Assembly (NCBI RefSeq): GCF_018449695.1
Contig: NZ_JAAVUY010000008.1
Span: 248,001 to 312,000 of the forward strand
DNA: 64,000 nt
Origin: Bradyrhizobium sp. dw_411
GTDB taxonomy: Bacteria; Pseudomonadota; Alphaproteobacteria; Rhizobiales; Xanthobacteraceae
Direction of reading: 5' to 3'
The notes below the pieces were generated by a model. That model saw only the letters and a list, made by a program, of their open reading frames with translations. It ran no database searches and was not told the DNA's origin. Both the position numbers and the translations under genes were made by a program. This document shows positions 36,635-47,037 of the stretch, one piece after another (positions within the stretch are counted from its first letter, which is position 1; every line of letters begins with the position of its first letter).

Positions 36635-38410
36635 TCACACCAGCGCCTTGCCTGCCGCAAAAGCTGCGGCGGTGGCTTCGTCGTTGGCCTCCGCCGGCAG
36701 CAGCATTTCGTTGTGCGCCTTGCCGGACGGGATCATCGGGAAGCAATTCTCCAGCGCCGCGACCCGGCAATCGAACAGCACCGGGCGCTTGACGCTGATC
36801 ATCTCCTTGATCGCGCCTTCGAGATCGCCGGGCTTGATCGCCTGGAGACCGACGCAGCCAAAAGCATCCGCAAGCTTGACGAAATCCGGCAGCGCTTCGG
36901 AATAGGAATGCGACAGCCGGTTGCCGTGCAATAGCTGCTGCCACTGCCGTACCATGCCCATATACTGGTTGTTCAGGATGAAGATCTTGATCGGCAATTC
37001 ATATTGAACCGCGGTCGACATCTCCTGCATCGTCATCTGCACCGAGGCATCGCCTGCGATGTCGATCACCAGACTGTCGGGATGCGCGACCTGCACGCCG
37101 AGCGCCGCCGGCAGGCCGTAGCCCATGGTGCCGAGGCCGCCCGATGTCATCCAGCGGTGCGGTTCCTCGAAGCCGAAGAACTGCGCCGCCCACATCTGGT
37201 GCTGGCCGACTTCCGTGGTGATGTAGGTGTCACGCCCGCGGGTGGCCTCGAACAGCTTCTGGATCGCAAATTGCGGCAGGATCACATCGTTGTTCTTCTT
37301 GTAGGACAGCGAATTGCGCGCGCGCCATTTCGCGATCTCCTGCCACCATGGCCGGATATCGGGCTTTTTGGCTTCCGCCTTGAACACCTGCAGCAAATCG
37401 CCGAGCACATTGCCGCAATCGCCGATGATCGGAATATCGACGCGGATGTTCTTGTTGATCGAAGACGGATCGATATCGATGTGGATCTTCTTCGAGTTCG
37501 GCGAGAACGCATCGGTGCGGCCGGTGATGCGATCGTCGAAGCGCGCGCCGACGCACAGCATGGCGTCGCAATCATGCATCGCCATGTTGGCTTCGTAGGT
37601 GCCGTGCATCCCGAGCATGCCGAGCCAGTTCGGGCCCGACGCCGGATAGGCGCCGAGCCCCATCAGGGTCGAGGTGATCGGAAAGCCCGTGACTTCAACC
37701 AGTTCGCGCAGCAGCTTCGCCGCTTCGGGGCCGGAATTGATCACGCCGCCGCCGGAATAGATCACCGGACGCTTGGCCGACGCCAACAGCGCCACAGCCT
37801 TGCGGATCTGCCCGGCGTCACCCTTCACGCGCGGGGCATAGGACAAATGCACGTCGGATTTGCGCGGCGGGTGATAAGTGCCGACCGCGAACTGCACGTC
37901 CTTGGGCACGTCGACCACGACCGGACCGGGACGCCCGGTGCTCGCAACATAGAATGCCTCGTGCAGCACCTTGGCGAGATCGTTGACGTCGCGCACCAGC
38001 CAGTTGTGCTTGGTGCAGGGCCGGGTGATGCCGACGGTGTCGCATTCCTGGAACGCGTCATTGCCGATCAGATGCGTCGGCACCTGCCCGGTGATGCACA
38101 CCAGCGGGATCGAATCCATCAGCGCATCGGTCAGCGGCGTCACCATATTGGTGGCGCCCGGCCCCGAGGTCACCAGCACCACGCCGGGCTTGCCGGTAGA
38201 GCGCGCATAGCCCTCCGCGGCATGGCCGGCGCCCTGCTCATGGCGCACCAGGATGTGCTCGACTTTGTCCTGCTGGAAGATCTCGTCATAGATCGGAAGC
38301 ACCGCGCCCCCGGGATAGCCGAAGATGTGCTGGACGCCATGATCGATCAGCGCGCGCACGATCATCGCTGCGCCGGTCATCTTGTTGGGATCGTGGCTCT
38401 TGTCGCTCAT
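36635..38410 (-). CDS. ilvI: Acetolactate synthase large (catalytic) subunit
   Basis: 591 residues with the three ThDP-enzyme domains: N-terminal GYPGGAVLPIYD and the conserved glutamate in LVRHEQGAGHAAEG, a middle FAD region, and C-terminal GDASVQMTMQEMSTAVQYEL with the ThDP-Mg motif. It condenses pyruvate (or pyruvate with 2-ketobutyrate) to acetolactate/acetohydroxybutyrate. A CGGAG ribosome site precedes the ATG. The message is preceded by a leader peptide and terminator (38475-38594), so expression is probably attenuated by charged Leu/Ile/Val tRNAs. Confidence 0.97.
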   Translation of the reverse strand: MSDKSHDPNKMTGAAMIVRALIDHGVQHIFGYPGGAVLPIYDEIFQQDKVEHILVRHEQGAGHAAEGYARSTGKPGVVLVTSGPGATNMVTPLTDALMDSIPLVCITGQVPTHLIGNDAFQECDTVGITRPCTKHNWLVRDVNDLAKVLHEAFYVASTGRPGPVVVDVPKDVQFAVGTYHPPRKSDVHLSYAPRVKGDAGQIRKAVALLASAKRPVIYSGGGVINSGPEAAKLLRELVEVTGFPITSTLMGLGAYPASGPNWLGMLGMHGTYEANMAMHDCDAMLCVGARFDDRITGRTDAFSPNSKKIHIDIDPSSINKNIRVDIPIIGDCGNVLGDLLQVFKAEAKKPDIRPWWQEIAKWRARNSLSYKKNNDVILPQFAIQKLFEATRGRDTYITTEVGQHQMWAAQFFGFEEPHRWMTSGGLGTMGYGLPAALGVQVAHPDSLVIDIAGDASVQMTMQEMSTAVQYELPIKIFILNNQYMGMVRQWQQLLHGNRLSHSYSEALPDFVKLADAFGCVGLQAIKPGDLEGAIKEMISVKRPVLFDCRVAALENCFPMIPSGKAHNEMLLPAEANDEATAAAFAAGKALV

Positions 38411-38474
38411 GGCTGGCTCCGGATGCGCTGTTGTCAGCGGCTTGGTCAGTTAGATTTCTCGATTGGCTTCTTGG

Positions 38475-38503
38475 AAAATAAAAAGGGGCCCGAAGAGGCC
38501 CCT
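38475..38503 (-). terminator. Intrinsic terminator in the ilvI leader (attenuator)
   Basis: On the minus strand: AGGGGCC (38503-38497), 6-nt loop, GGCCCCT (38490-38484), then TTTTATTTT. A 7-bp GC-rich stem with a U tract is a typical rho-independent terminator. It lies 65 nt before the ilvI ATG and after the leader peptide, the right place for attenuation. Confidence 0.85.
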
Positions 38504-38550
38504 GCACACCGCCCGAATTTGGATGGCCCTAGCCATCCCCGGCGGCGTGC
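38504..38550 (-). promoter_or_regulatory. Leader RNA stems upstream of the attenuator terminator
   Basis: An outer 10-bp stem pairs 38541-38550 with 38504-38513 (one G-U). An inner 7-bp stem pairs 38521-38527 with 38532-38538, and its loop holds the leader peptide stop codon. These are candidate pause and alternative structures. I could not resolve which strand forms the antiterminator with the terminator arm. Confidence 0.55.
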
Positions 38551-38594
38551 CTGGGTACGACTACGATAATAAGCTGGGTAATTTTGTTGCGCAT
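38529..38594 (-). CDS. ilv operon leader peptide
   Basis: A 21-codon frame, MRNKITQLIIVVVPRHAAGD followed by Gly and stop, with six consecutive branched-chain residues Leu-Ile-Ile-Val-Val-Val at positions 8-13. This is the signature of branched-chain amino acid attenuator peptides (as in E. coli ilvL/ilvB leaders). It is 118 nt upstream of the ilvI ATG and just ahead of an intrinsic terminator. Translation would stall at these codons when charged tRNA is low. The frame is too short for usual gene finding. No strong ribosome site is visible, only GGGAAG about 16 nt upstream. Confidence 0.85.
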   Translation of the reverse strand: MRNKITQLIIVVVPRHAAGDG

Positions 38595-38762
38595 ATTGCG
38601 GTTCGGACTTCCCAAAGGTTGCGCGGGTTATAGCTGCCTAACCCCAGAAGTCAAGGGATGCGCCACTTCCTGCGGTTTTGTAAAGGTAACCCGGTTCCAG
38701 GCGTTCCGCGAGGGTGAATTTGCTGGCTTCAGCTATGCGTGGGCGGTTTTCGTAGCAGCCGC

Positions 38763-38846
38763 CGTCATTCCGGGATGGTCCGAAGGACCAGACCCGGAAT
38801 CTCGAGATTCCGGGTTCGCTCGTTTCACGAGCGCCCCGGAATGACG
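38763..38846. repeat. Dispersed palindromic repeat, CATTCCGGG family, copy 3
   Basis: CGTCATTCCGGGATGG, central CCCGGAATCTCGAGATTCCGGG and right arm CCCCGGAATGACG. Overlaps the last codons of miaA (stop at 38825). Confidence 0.8.
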
Positions 38847-39760
38847 TCGTCCAGCCACCCCCTCGCCGCCTCCGGCTTCACCCATTCGAACTCTGGCAGT
38901 TGATGCCGGAACCAGGTGAACTGCCGCTTGGCGTAGTGGCGCGTGTCAGCGCGGCCGATCTCCGCGGCCTCCTCGCGTGTGATCTCACCCTTGAGATGAC
39001 GGATCAGCGCCGGCACGCCATGGGCCTTCATTGCCGGCAGCAGCGGATCGAGCTGACGTGTCGCCAATGCCGCGACCTCTTCCATCGCGCCCGATTTCAG
39101 CATCGCCTCAAACCGCGCATCGATCCGCGCGTATAACGCATCGCGATCGGGATCCAGAAACAGCGCGCGAAATGTGTCCGGCGGCAGCAACGGCGGCAAG
39201 CCGTCGCGATGCCAATCGGTCAGCGAACGTCCGGTCGCCTCGATCACTTCCAGCGCACGCGCGATGCGGGTGCGATCGCGCGGCTTGAGGCGCTCGGCCG
39301 ATGAAGGATCGCGCCTCGCCAGTTCGTCATGCAGCGCCTCGACACCGTCGCGTTCCAGCCGCGCGCGGACGCCTTCGCGGATCTCAGCCGCGATCGGCGG
39401 CACCGCCGACAGGCCGCGCGTCAGCGCCTTGAAATAGAGACCGGAACCGCCGGCAAAGATCGCCAGGCGATGTTGCGTGCGGGCTTCCGCCAGCATTGCA
39501 GCGGCATCGTTCACCCAAGCGCCGGCGGAAAAGTTCACCGCGGCATCGACATGGCCATAAAGACGATGCGGAACAACAGCCTCTTCCCCCGGTGTCGGCC
39601 GCGCCGTGATGACGCGCAGGTCGCGATAGACCTGCATGGAATCGGTATTGATGACGATGCCACCGGTCCTTTGCGCGAGATCGAGCGCCAGCGCCGACTT
39701 GCCGCTGGCGGTCGGCCCTGCGATAAGCACTGCTGAATGGCTCACACCTTGCGAATTCAC
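38825..39760 (-). CDS. miaA: tRNA dimethylallyltransferase
   Basis: About 311 residues from the GTG at 39760, which gives the usual family length; GTG 39745 is another candidate and no ATG is available. P-loop [16 protein letters not shown], then [19 protein letters not shown] (DSxQ, substrate region), [10 protein letters not shown] and the C-terminal [13 protein letters not shown]. It transfers the dimethylallyl group to A37 of tRNAs that read UNN codons. The start codon is one nucleotide from that of divergent serB, so the two promoters must lie inside each other's coding sequence. Confidence 0.93.
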   Translation of the reverse strand: MNSQGVSHSAVLIAGPTASGKSALALDLAQRTGGIVINTDSMQVYRDLRVITARPTPGEEAVVPHRLYGHVDAAVNFSAGAWVNDAAAMLAEARTQHRLAIFAGGSGLYFKALTRGLSAVPPIAAEIREGVRARLERDGVEALHDELARRDPSSAERLKPRDRTRIARALEVIEATGRSLTDWHRDGLPPLLPPDTFRALFLDPDRDALYARIDARFEAMLKSGAMEEVAALATRQLDPLLPAMKAHGVPALIRHLKGEITREEAAEIGRADTRHYAKRQFTWFRHQLPEFEWVKPEAARGWLDDVIPGRS

Positions 39761-39761
39761 G

Positions 39762-40655
39762 ATGTCTCTCGTCGCCACGCTGATCTGCAATCCCGCCAAC
39801 CCCGCGCTCGATAGCACGGTGATCGACGGCGCGCTTGCGGTTCTTCCCTCGCCCGGCCACGCGCAATGGCTGTTCGACGAAGTCGCTGTCGATATCCCCT
39901 TCACCGGCAGCGAGGATATCCGCGCCGTCGAGCAACGGCTGCGCGAGGCGCGCGGCGACCTGCCGATCGACATCGTGGTGCAGCCTGCGGCCTTCCGGCG
40001 CAAGAAGCTTTTTCTGGCCGACATGGATTCCACCATGATTGGCCAGGAATGCATCGACGAACTAGCCGACTATGCCGGACTGAAGGCGCGTGTCGCCGGG
40101 ATTACCGAGCGCGCGATGCGCGGCGAAATCGAATTCGAGCCGGCGTTGCGCGAACGCGTCGCGCTGTTGAAGGGACTGCCGGTCAGCGTGGTCGACGAGG
40201 TCTTGAAAAGCCGCATCACGCTGACGCCGGGCGGCCGCGAACTGGTCGCGACCATGCGCGCGCACGGCGCCTGGACCTGTCTCGTTTCAGGCGGCTTTAC
40301 GCTGTTCACCAGCGCAGTCGCCAACATGATCGGGTTTCAGGAAAACCGCGCCAATCAATTGCAGGTCGAGGACGGCAAGCTCACGGGCGAAGTCATCGAG
40401 CCGATTGTCGGCCGCGCCGCCAAACTGGCCACGCTGACGGAGCTTCGCGAATCCTTCGATCTCGACAACATCGACACGCTGGTGGTCGGCGACGGTGCCA
40501 ACGATCTCGGCATGATCGAGCAAGCCGGCCTCGGCGTCGCCTACCACGCCAAACCCGCCGTCGCCGCCGCAGCCGCCGCCCGGATCGACTACGGCGATCT
40601 CACGGCTTTGCTCTATGCGCAGGGGTACCGGCGCGAGGAGTTTGTGGGGGGATAG
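39762..40655 (+). CDS. serB: Phosphoserine phosphatase
   Basis: 297 residues. HAD-phosphatase motif I is DMDST at 87-91 (catalytic Asp87, Asp89), then the substrate-binding stretch [22 protein letters not shown] (motif II), and GDGANDLGM (motif IV). It dephosphorylates phosphoserine to serine. The N-terminal 80 residues are the usual extension. ATG 39762 is one nucleotide from the miaA start on the opposite strand. Confidence 0.95.
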   Translation: MSLVATLICNPANPALDSTVIDGALAVLPSPGHAQWLFDEVAVDIPFTGSEDIRAVEQRLREARGDLPIDIVVQPAAFRRKKLFLADMDSTMIGQECIDELADYAGLKARVAGITERAMRGEIEFEPALRERVALLKGLPVSVVDEVLKSRITLTPGGRELVATMRAHGAWTCLVSGGFTLFTSAVANMIGFQENRANQLQVEDGKLTGEVIEPIVGRAAKLATLTELRESFDLDNIDTLVVGDGANDLGMIEQAGLGVAYHAKPAVAAAAAARIDYGDLTALLYAQGYRREEFVGG

Positions 40656-40659
40656 GGGC

Positions 40660-40896
40660 ATGATTGACGTCGGCGATATCAGGCCGGTCTCGGTTGCCTT
40701 CACTGCGGACGAACTCGTGGTGACTTTGGCGGATGGCCGCAAGATTGCGACCCCGCTCGCATGGTATCCGCGATTGCGGGATGCCGGGGCAACTGCGCGC
40801 GGCCGGTTCGAACTAATGCCGATGGGCATTCACTGGCCTGACCTGGATGAAGACCTGGGCATTGCTGGAATGCTGCGGGGCCGTCCGGCGGTGTGA
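40660..40896 (+). CDS. DUF2442 domain protein
   Basis: 78 residues matching DUF2442: IRPVSVAFTADELVVTLADGRKI, then PLAWYPRLRDAG, and the ending IHWPDLDEDLGIAGMLRGR. Such proteins are often in toxin-antitoxin-like or growth-control contexts, but function is not established. It starts 4 nt after the serB stop and may be co-transcribed with it. Confidence 0.8.
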   Translation: MIDVGDIRPVSVAFTADELVVTLADGRKIATPLAWYPRLRDAGATARGRFELMPMGIHWPDLDEDLGIAGMLRGRPAV

Positions 40897-40969
40897 AGCA
40901 GATTTTTCCCACGGCTTGTTATGCAGGGGGATGTTGCGAGATTTCTTTTTGATTACTGACGACGGTGGT

Positions 40970-41010
40970 TATGGGTCCCGGCTTTCGCCGGGACGACACT
41001 TCACTTTTTG
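40970..41010. terminator. Candidate bidirectional terminator between DUF2442 and degP
   Basis: GTCCCGGC (40975-40982), 4-nt loop, GCCGGGAC (40987-40994), followed by a T-containing tract ACTTCACTTTTT in the rightward direction. An 8-bp perfect stem between convergent genes; also resembles the dispersed GTCCCGGCG palindromes. Leftward U tract is weak. Confidence 0.4.
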
Positions 41011-41027
41011 TGCGCGCGCCGACCCGA

Positions 41028-42554
<1,527 letters not shown>

Positions 42555-42717
42555 ATCAGATCTCTCTTCTTGAAAACGGGACGGGATTTAAATGCCACAG
42601 TGCGCCCGAACGGGGTGGCGGCGCAAGCATTTGAGCCCAGCATTCCGGCGAAAAACAGACCGCGCCCGCTCACGATGGCGTTGATATGGCAGCCTTTTTG
42701 AGAGGCAGTGAAGGAGC

Positions 42718-42822
42718 CGTCATTCCGGGGCGGCGCGTGAGCGGCGAGCTACGATGTGCGGTTGCACATCGGAGAATCTCGAGATTCCGGGTTCGCGCCA
42801 AGATGCGCGCCCCGGAATGACG
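42718..42822. repeat. Dispersed palindromic repeat, CATTCCGGG family, copy 4 (longer)
   Basis: CATTCCGGGGCGGCGC ... central GAGAATCTCGAGATTCCGGG ... CCCCGGAATGACGG; its left half is longer than other copies. Between the DUF2065 and degP genes. Confidence 0.75.
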
Positions 42823-42831
42823 GCAGTTCTT

Positions 42832-43032
42832 TTACCGCCGGACCACCCAGATCAGAATGAGGCCGGCGACCGCCGAGCCGATGCCGACCACCCGCAGGAT
42901 GTTGTCGGGCGTCGCCAGCGCGCTCTTCATCGCCCGGCGCATCCAGGCCGGGCTCGCCGCGAACAGCAGACCTTCAAGCACAAAGAGAATTCCCACACCG
43001 ATGAGGAAGTCGGCGAACGCTATGGACCTCAT
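42832..43032 (-). CDS. DUF2065 (YjeT-like) membrane protein
   Basis: 66 residues, two hydrophobic segments (GVGILFVLEGLLFAASPAW and AVAGLILIWVV). DUF2065 is repeatedly found between hflC and degP-type genes, so it probably works with the FtsH-HflKC membrane protease; no activity is known. Confidence 0.8.
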   Translation of the reverse strand: MRSIAFADFLIGVGILFVLEGLLFAASPAWMRRAMKSALATPDNILRVVGIGSAVAGLILIWVVRR

Positions 43033-43120
43033 CGGATGGGAACCTCCCGGTTGCTGTTGTTTTTTCTTGAAAGAAAGCGAAGCGAACCCGCTTCGCCGCC
43101 GTCTTGATGTGTGCGGCGCC

Positions 43121-44023
43121 TTACGGCTTCGCCGGTTCAGCCGCGACCGGCGCCTTGCCGGATGCGTTGCTGAAGAACTTGAAGAAGTCGGAATCCGGCC
43201 GCAGCAGGAACCTGGTGTCGCTGCTCTTCAGCCCGTTCTCATAGGCTGACATCGAACGGTAGAACGCAAAGAAATCGGCGTCCTTGCCATAGGCTTCGGC
43301 GAACAGCCGGTTGCGCTCGCCGTCGCCCTCGCCGCGCACCTGTTCGGCGGTCGAATTGGCTTCGGCGACGATCACGGTCGCCTCGCGGTCGGCGTTGGAC
43401 CTGATTTCCTGCGCCTTCTGGCCGCCCTGTGCACGGAATTCGGCGGCCTCACGCTGCCGTTCGGTCTGCATGCGCTGGTAGACCGCCTGGCTGTTCTGTT
43501 CGGGCAAATCGGCCCGGCGGATTCGCACGTCGACCACCTGGATGCCGTAACCGCCGGCCTCCTTGTCGAGCTGCTCGCGGATCTTCCCCATCAGGGCTTC
43601 ACGCTCGTCGCGCACCACCTGAATGAAGGTGACCTCGCCGAGCACGCGGCGCAGCGACGCGTTAAGCAGCGTCGTCAACTGGACGTTGGCGGCCTGGATC
43701 GAACCGATGCTCTGATAGAACTGCAGGGCGTCCTTGATGCGATAACGCGCAAACGCATCGACCACCAACCGCTTCTGATCGGAGGCGATGACTTCCTGCG
43801 ACGGATTTTCCAGATCGAGAATCCGCTTGTCGATCGGAATCACCGTGTCGATGAAGGGCGCCTTGAAGTGCAGGCCCGGATCGGTGGCCACATCGACGGG
43901 CTTGCCGAGCCGCACCACCAGCGCCTGCTCGGTCTGCGACACCGCGAACACCGAGCCGTAGCCGATGATCACGAGCACGAACAGCAACAGCAGCGTAACA
44001 ATACCTGTAACGGGCGATCTCAT
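43121..44023 (-). CDS. hflC: HflC, FtsH-modulating stomatin-like protein
   Basis: 300 residues with an N-terminal membrane segment (IVTLLLLFVLVIIGYGSVFAV) and a SPFH/band 7 domain. With HflK it forms the membrane cage that restrains FtsH proteolysis. Overlaps hflK by 4 nt (ATGA), same operon. Confidence 0.94.
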   Translation of the reverse strand: MRSPVTGIVTLLLLFVLVIIGYGSVFAVSQTEQALVVRLGKPVDVATDPGLHFKAPFIDTVIPIDKRILDLENPSQEVIASDQKRLVVDAFARYRIKDALQFYQSIGSIQAANVQLTTLLNASLRRVLGEVTFIQVVRDEREALMGKIREQLDKEAGGYGIQVVDVRIRRADLPEQNSQAVYQRMQTERQREAAEFRAQGGQKAQEIRSNADREATVIVAEANSTAEQVRGEGDGERNRLFAEAYGKDADFFAFYRSMSAYENGLKSSDTRFLLRPDSDFFKFFSNASGKAPVAAEPAKP

Positions 44024-45177
44024 CGGGTTGCTCCGCTCTGCGGTTGCTGCGGCTGGCCTGTTGTAGGCGCAGCCGGGCGTCGCGGCGTCAGTTCACTTAA
44101 AGGTAGATACGGCACGATGCTTTGTCCTGACGACGACCCGCCGCCGTCATAGACCAGCTTCTCGGAGCCGCCGAGAATACGCTCCATCGTTTCCAGATAG
44201 ATGCGCTGCCGGGTGACGTCAGGCGCCTTCTTGTATTCGTCGTAGACTTTCAGGAAGCGCGCGCTCTGGCCCTTGGCTTCGGCGACGGCCTGCTGCTTGT
44301 AGCCTTCGGCCACCTGTATGATCTGCGCGGCACGGCCCTTCGCATCGGGGACGACACGGTTGGCATAGGTCTGCGCTTCGTTCTGCAAACGCTCGAGGTC
44401 GGCACGGGCCGCCTGTACGTCGCGGAACGAATCGATCACCTGCGCCGGCGGATCGACCTTCTGCATCTGCACCTGCTGCACCAGGATGCCCGAACCGTAA
44501 TTGTCGAGCGTCTTCTGCATCAATTCCTGAACGCTGGCTTCGGTGGTGGTGCGCGCGCCGGTCAGGATCGGCTGGATGTTGGATTTGCCGACGATCTCTC
44601 GCATCGCGCTTTCGGCCACCGCCTTCACGGTGCCTTCAGGATTCTGGATGTTAAAGAGGAAGTCGGCGACGCCTTTCGGCTTGATCCGCCACAACACCGT
44701 AAAATCGACATCGACGATGTTCTCGTCGCCCGTCAGCATCAGGCTTTCCTCGGGCACGTCGCGCATGGTGCGGCCGCGGCGAGCCGGATCGTCGATCAGC
44801 GTCATGCCGATGCTGAGCGTCGAGACGCGCAGCGCTTTGGGCAGCAGCACGGTCTCGATCGGATAAGGCAGATGGTAGTTCAAGCCGGGCTGCGCATCGC
44901 GAACATACTTACCGAAGCGAAGCACGACGCCGAGTTCTTCCGACTGAACGCGATAGAAGCCCGACATCGCCCAGATCACGATCGCTGCAAGCAGCACGAT
45001 GGCGATGCCGATGCCGCTGAAATACCCGCCCGGCAGCAATTGCTGCAGCCGGTCCTGCGCGCGGCGCAGAAGGTCTTCAAGGTCGGGCGGCCTCGGTCCC
45101 ACCGGCTGCGGGCCGGACCCCCAGGGTCCCTTCGGACCCGAGCCCCATGGGCCTCCGCCTTGATTCTTCCACGGCAT
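44020..45177 (-). CDS. hflK: HflK, FtsH-modulating stomatin-like protein
   Basis: 385 residues from ATG 45177 with GGAGAG upstream. Gly/Pro-rich cytoplasmic head (GGGPWGSGPKGPWGSGPQP), membrane segment (GIGIAIVLLAAIVIWAMSGF) and SPFH domain. It pairs with HflC in the FtsH-modulating complex. First gene of the hflKC pair. Confidence 0.95.
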   Translation of the reverse strand: MPWKNQGGGPWGSGPKGPWGSGPQPVGPRPPDLEDLLRRAQDRLQQLLPGGYFSGIGIAIVLLAAIVIWAMSGFYRVQSEELGVVLRFGKYVRDAQPGLNYHLPYPIETVLLPKALRVSTLSIGMTLIDDPARRGRTMRDVPEESLMLTGDENIVDVDFTVLWRIKPKGVADFLFNIQNPEGTVKAVAESAMREIVGKSNIQPILTGARTTTEASVQELMQKTLDNYGSGILVQQVQMQKVDPPAQVIDSFRDVQAARADLERLQNEAQTYANRVVPDAKGRAAQIIQVAEGYKQQAVAEAKGQSARFLKVYDEYKKAPDVTRQRIYLETMERILGGSEKLVYDGGGSSSGQSIVPYLPLSELTPRRPAAPTTGQPQQPQSGATR

Positions 45178-45337
45178 GAACGCTCTCCTTCGCGGGCTTA
45201 AAGGGGCCAAACTGCCCCGCCTCGCAGTATTCCGCAGGCTTTATAGGGGACGGCCCCCGCCCTTACAACGCAAGCTTACGGCCTGCAGGAGCTATGCTTG
45301 AGGCCATAATTGTCAATGTAAACATTGGTGGGTGGGG

Positions 45338-45850
45338 TTAACGCGCGGCCCGGCGGCGATATGTGACAAAGGAGAAGTCGGCGCTATCGTCCGGACCGGC
45401 CGAATTGCGAACCCGCGCCACCTCTTCCCACACGGCCGTATCAATAGTGGCGAAATAAGTATCGCCTGCAGGCTTTGTGTGCACTTCGGTGATTTCCAGC
45501 CGGTCGGCGGATTCCATCCATTGCTTGTAGATTTCCGCACCGCCAATGACCGCGATTTCAGTGGCTAAACGCCGCAGCGCGTCGCCGGTCGCGACTGCAC
45601 GGGCGTCCGCCAGCGAGGTCGTCACGACGGTGCCCGCGGCCCGAAAGTTAACGTCGCGGGTCACGACAATATTGGTGCGTCCCGGCAATGGCCGGCGCAG
45701 CGAGACGAAGGTCTTGCGCCCCATCACGATCGGCTTGCCCAGTGTCAGCGTCTTGAAACGTTGCAGGTCGGTCTTCAGCCGCCATGGAATGGCGCCGTCC
45801 GAACCGATCACGCCGTTATCCGCAACGGCAACGATGAGGACGATTTCCAT
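45338..45850 (-). CDS. folA: Dihydrofolate reductase
   Basis: 170 residues from ATG 45850 (MEIVLIVAVADNGVIG). Conserved GAIPWRLKTDLQRFKTLTLG (Trp and the Asp/Glu-equivalent substrate region), PIVMGRKTF and NIVVTRD. It reduces dihydrofolate for thymidylate synthesis; thyA lies 2 kb away on the same strand. The order thyA-GNAT-folA is interrupted by a hydrolase gene on the other strand. Confidence 0.95.
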   Translation of the reverse strand: MEIVLIVAVADNGVIGSDGAIPWRLKTDLQRFKTLTLGKPIVMGRKTFVSLRRPLPGRTNIVVTRDVNFRAAGTVVTTSLADARAVATGDALRRLATEIAVIGGAEIYKQWMESADRLEITEVHTKPAGDTYFATIDTAVWEEVARVRNSAGPDDSADFSFVTYRRRAAR

Positions 45851-46163
45851 CACACCACTACCCCCTGCCAAGCGACCGATCAGGTCGACTTCCGATCTCA
45901 GCGAAAACGACGGGAAATCAAGGAGGCCACCTGAGGGTGCATCATCAACTCAGGCATTTACCCCGGCGGAAATGTTTATGGTCTGTCTACGATGTTTGCA
46001 AGTTATCGGGTCTTCACCGAGACCTGTAACTATAAGGAGTCGGACGTTCAAACTTATCCGACCATCCTGTAGTCAGACCCGTGAAGCCTGGATGAACATT
46101 GCCATCCGCTGCTATTCACCGCCCCGGGCGACAATAAGCCGATCCGTTGCAGGAGTTGAGCTT
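45851..46163. other. 313-bp gap upstream of the alpha/beta hydrolase
   Basis: Between divergent starts of folA and the hydrolase. A ribosome site GGAG precedes the hydrolase ATG at 46164. I see no additional RNA or gene; open frames here read through from the folA antisense and are not credible. Confidence 0.4.
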
Positions 46164-47027
46164 ATGATCGAGACCAAACGCATCCTGATTGCGACTTTGC
46201 TGGTTGCGACCTTGCTGACCGCCGCGGTGATCCCTGGTCTATCGATCGCTCAGACCCGGCCTCTCCCCGATCGTGGCGATAGCCCGCTTCAGCAAGATGC
46301 GGCTGTGAGCGCCGACGCGAATGAGCGGATCATTGACGTGCCGCTGACGGGAGGTGAGCGCCAGCGAGTGCTCTACGCGGCGCCGGCGCGGCCCAAAGCG
46401 ACCATCGTCATGCTCCCGGGCGGCGCGGGTAAAGTCGGCCTGCGGCGCGACGGCGAGGTGCGTCACGGCGACAATTTCGTCGTTCGCACACGCGCCCTTT
46501 GGATCCAACGCGGTTACGCCGTGTTGATCCCTGACACGGTGGATCATGCAAACCTCCGAGGCTTGCGCAGTTCGCCCGAGTATGCGGCGCTGGTACTGGA
46601 TTTGGTCCGCGTTGCCCGGGAACAGGCGCCCGGCCCGGTTTTTCTGCTGGGCACGAGCCAAGGCTCTATCGCCGCCATGAATGGCGCTGCCCACGCCCCG
46701 CCGGGCGCGATAGCTGGTGTGGTGCTCACCGAATCGGTATCGCAGATGGGCGGTAGCGGAGTGTTTAGCGCCGCCCCGCAGGATGTGCGTGTGCCGGCGC
46801 TCATTGTCTCGAACAAGGATGATCAGTGTAACGTCGCGCCTCCGGCAGATGCCCCGCGTATCGCTGCCGCCATGACGAATTCGGTGAGTGTTCGCGTGCT
46901 GTCAGTCGCCGGCGGCGTTCAGAAGTCGCGCAAGCTGTGCGGCTCGCTGACTCCTCACGGCTACTTCGGAATAGAGTCTGAGGTTATCAGCCAGATCGAC
47001 AATTGGATGCAACAACGCAGCCAATGA
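46164..47027 (+). CDS. Exported alpha/beta hydrolase
   Basis: 287 residues from ATG 46164, with AGGAG 8-12 nt upstream (an open frame reaching back to 45546 is antisense to folA and rejected). Signal/membrane N-terminus (ILIATLLVATLLTAAVIPGLSIA), then an alpha/beta-hydrolase: oxyanion-side IVMLPGGAGKVG, nucleophile elbow GTSQGS, and a C-terminal histidine in LTPHGYFG. Esterase/lipase-like; substrate unknown. It lies in the opposite direction to the surrounding thyA-GNAT-folA-hflKC set. Confidence 0.78.
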   Translation: MIETKRILIATLLVATLLTAAVIPGLSIAQTRPLPDRGDSPLQQDAAVSADANERIIDVPLTGGERQRVLYAAPARPKATIVMLPGGAGKVGLRRDGEVRHGDNFVVRTRALWIQRGYAVLIPDTVDHANLRGLRSSPEYAALVLDLVRVAREQAPGPVFLLGTSQGSIAAMNGAAHAPPGAIAGVVLTESVSQMGGSGVFSAAPQDVRVPALIVSNKDDQCNVAPPADAPRIAAAMTNSVSVRVLSVAGGVQKSRKLCGSLTPHGYFGIESEVISQIDNWMQQRSQ

Positions 47028-47037
47028 CCTGAACGGG

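Noticed and set aside
37004..38569. 521-codon frame antisense to ilvI
   Set aside because: Covers a conserved ilvI gene and ends in the ilv leader. No motif or ribosome site.
45546..46163. Upstream extension of the alpha/beta hydrolase frame
   Set aside because: It is antisense to folA and has no conserved content; the AGGAG site and signal peptide place the start at 46164.
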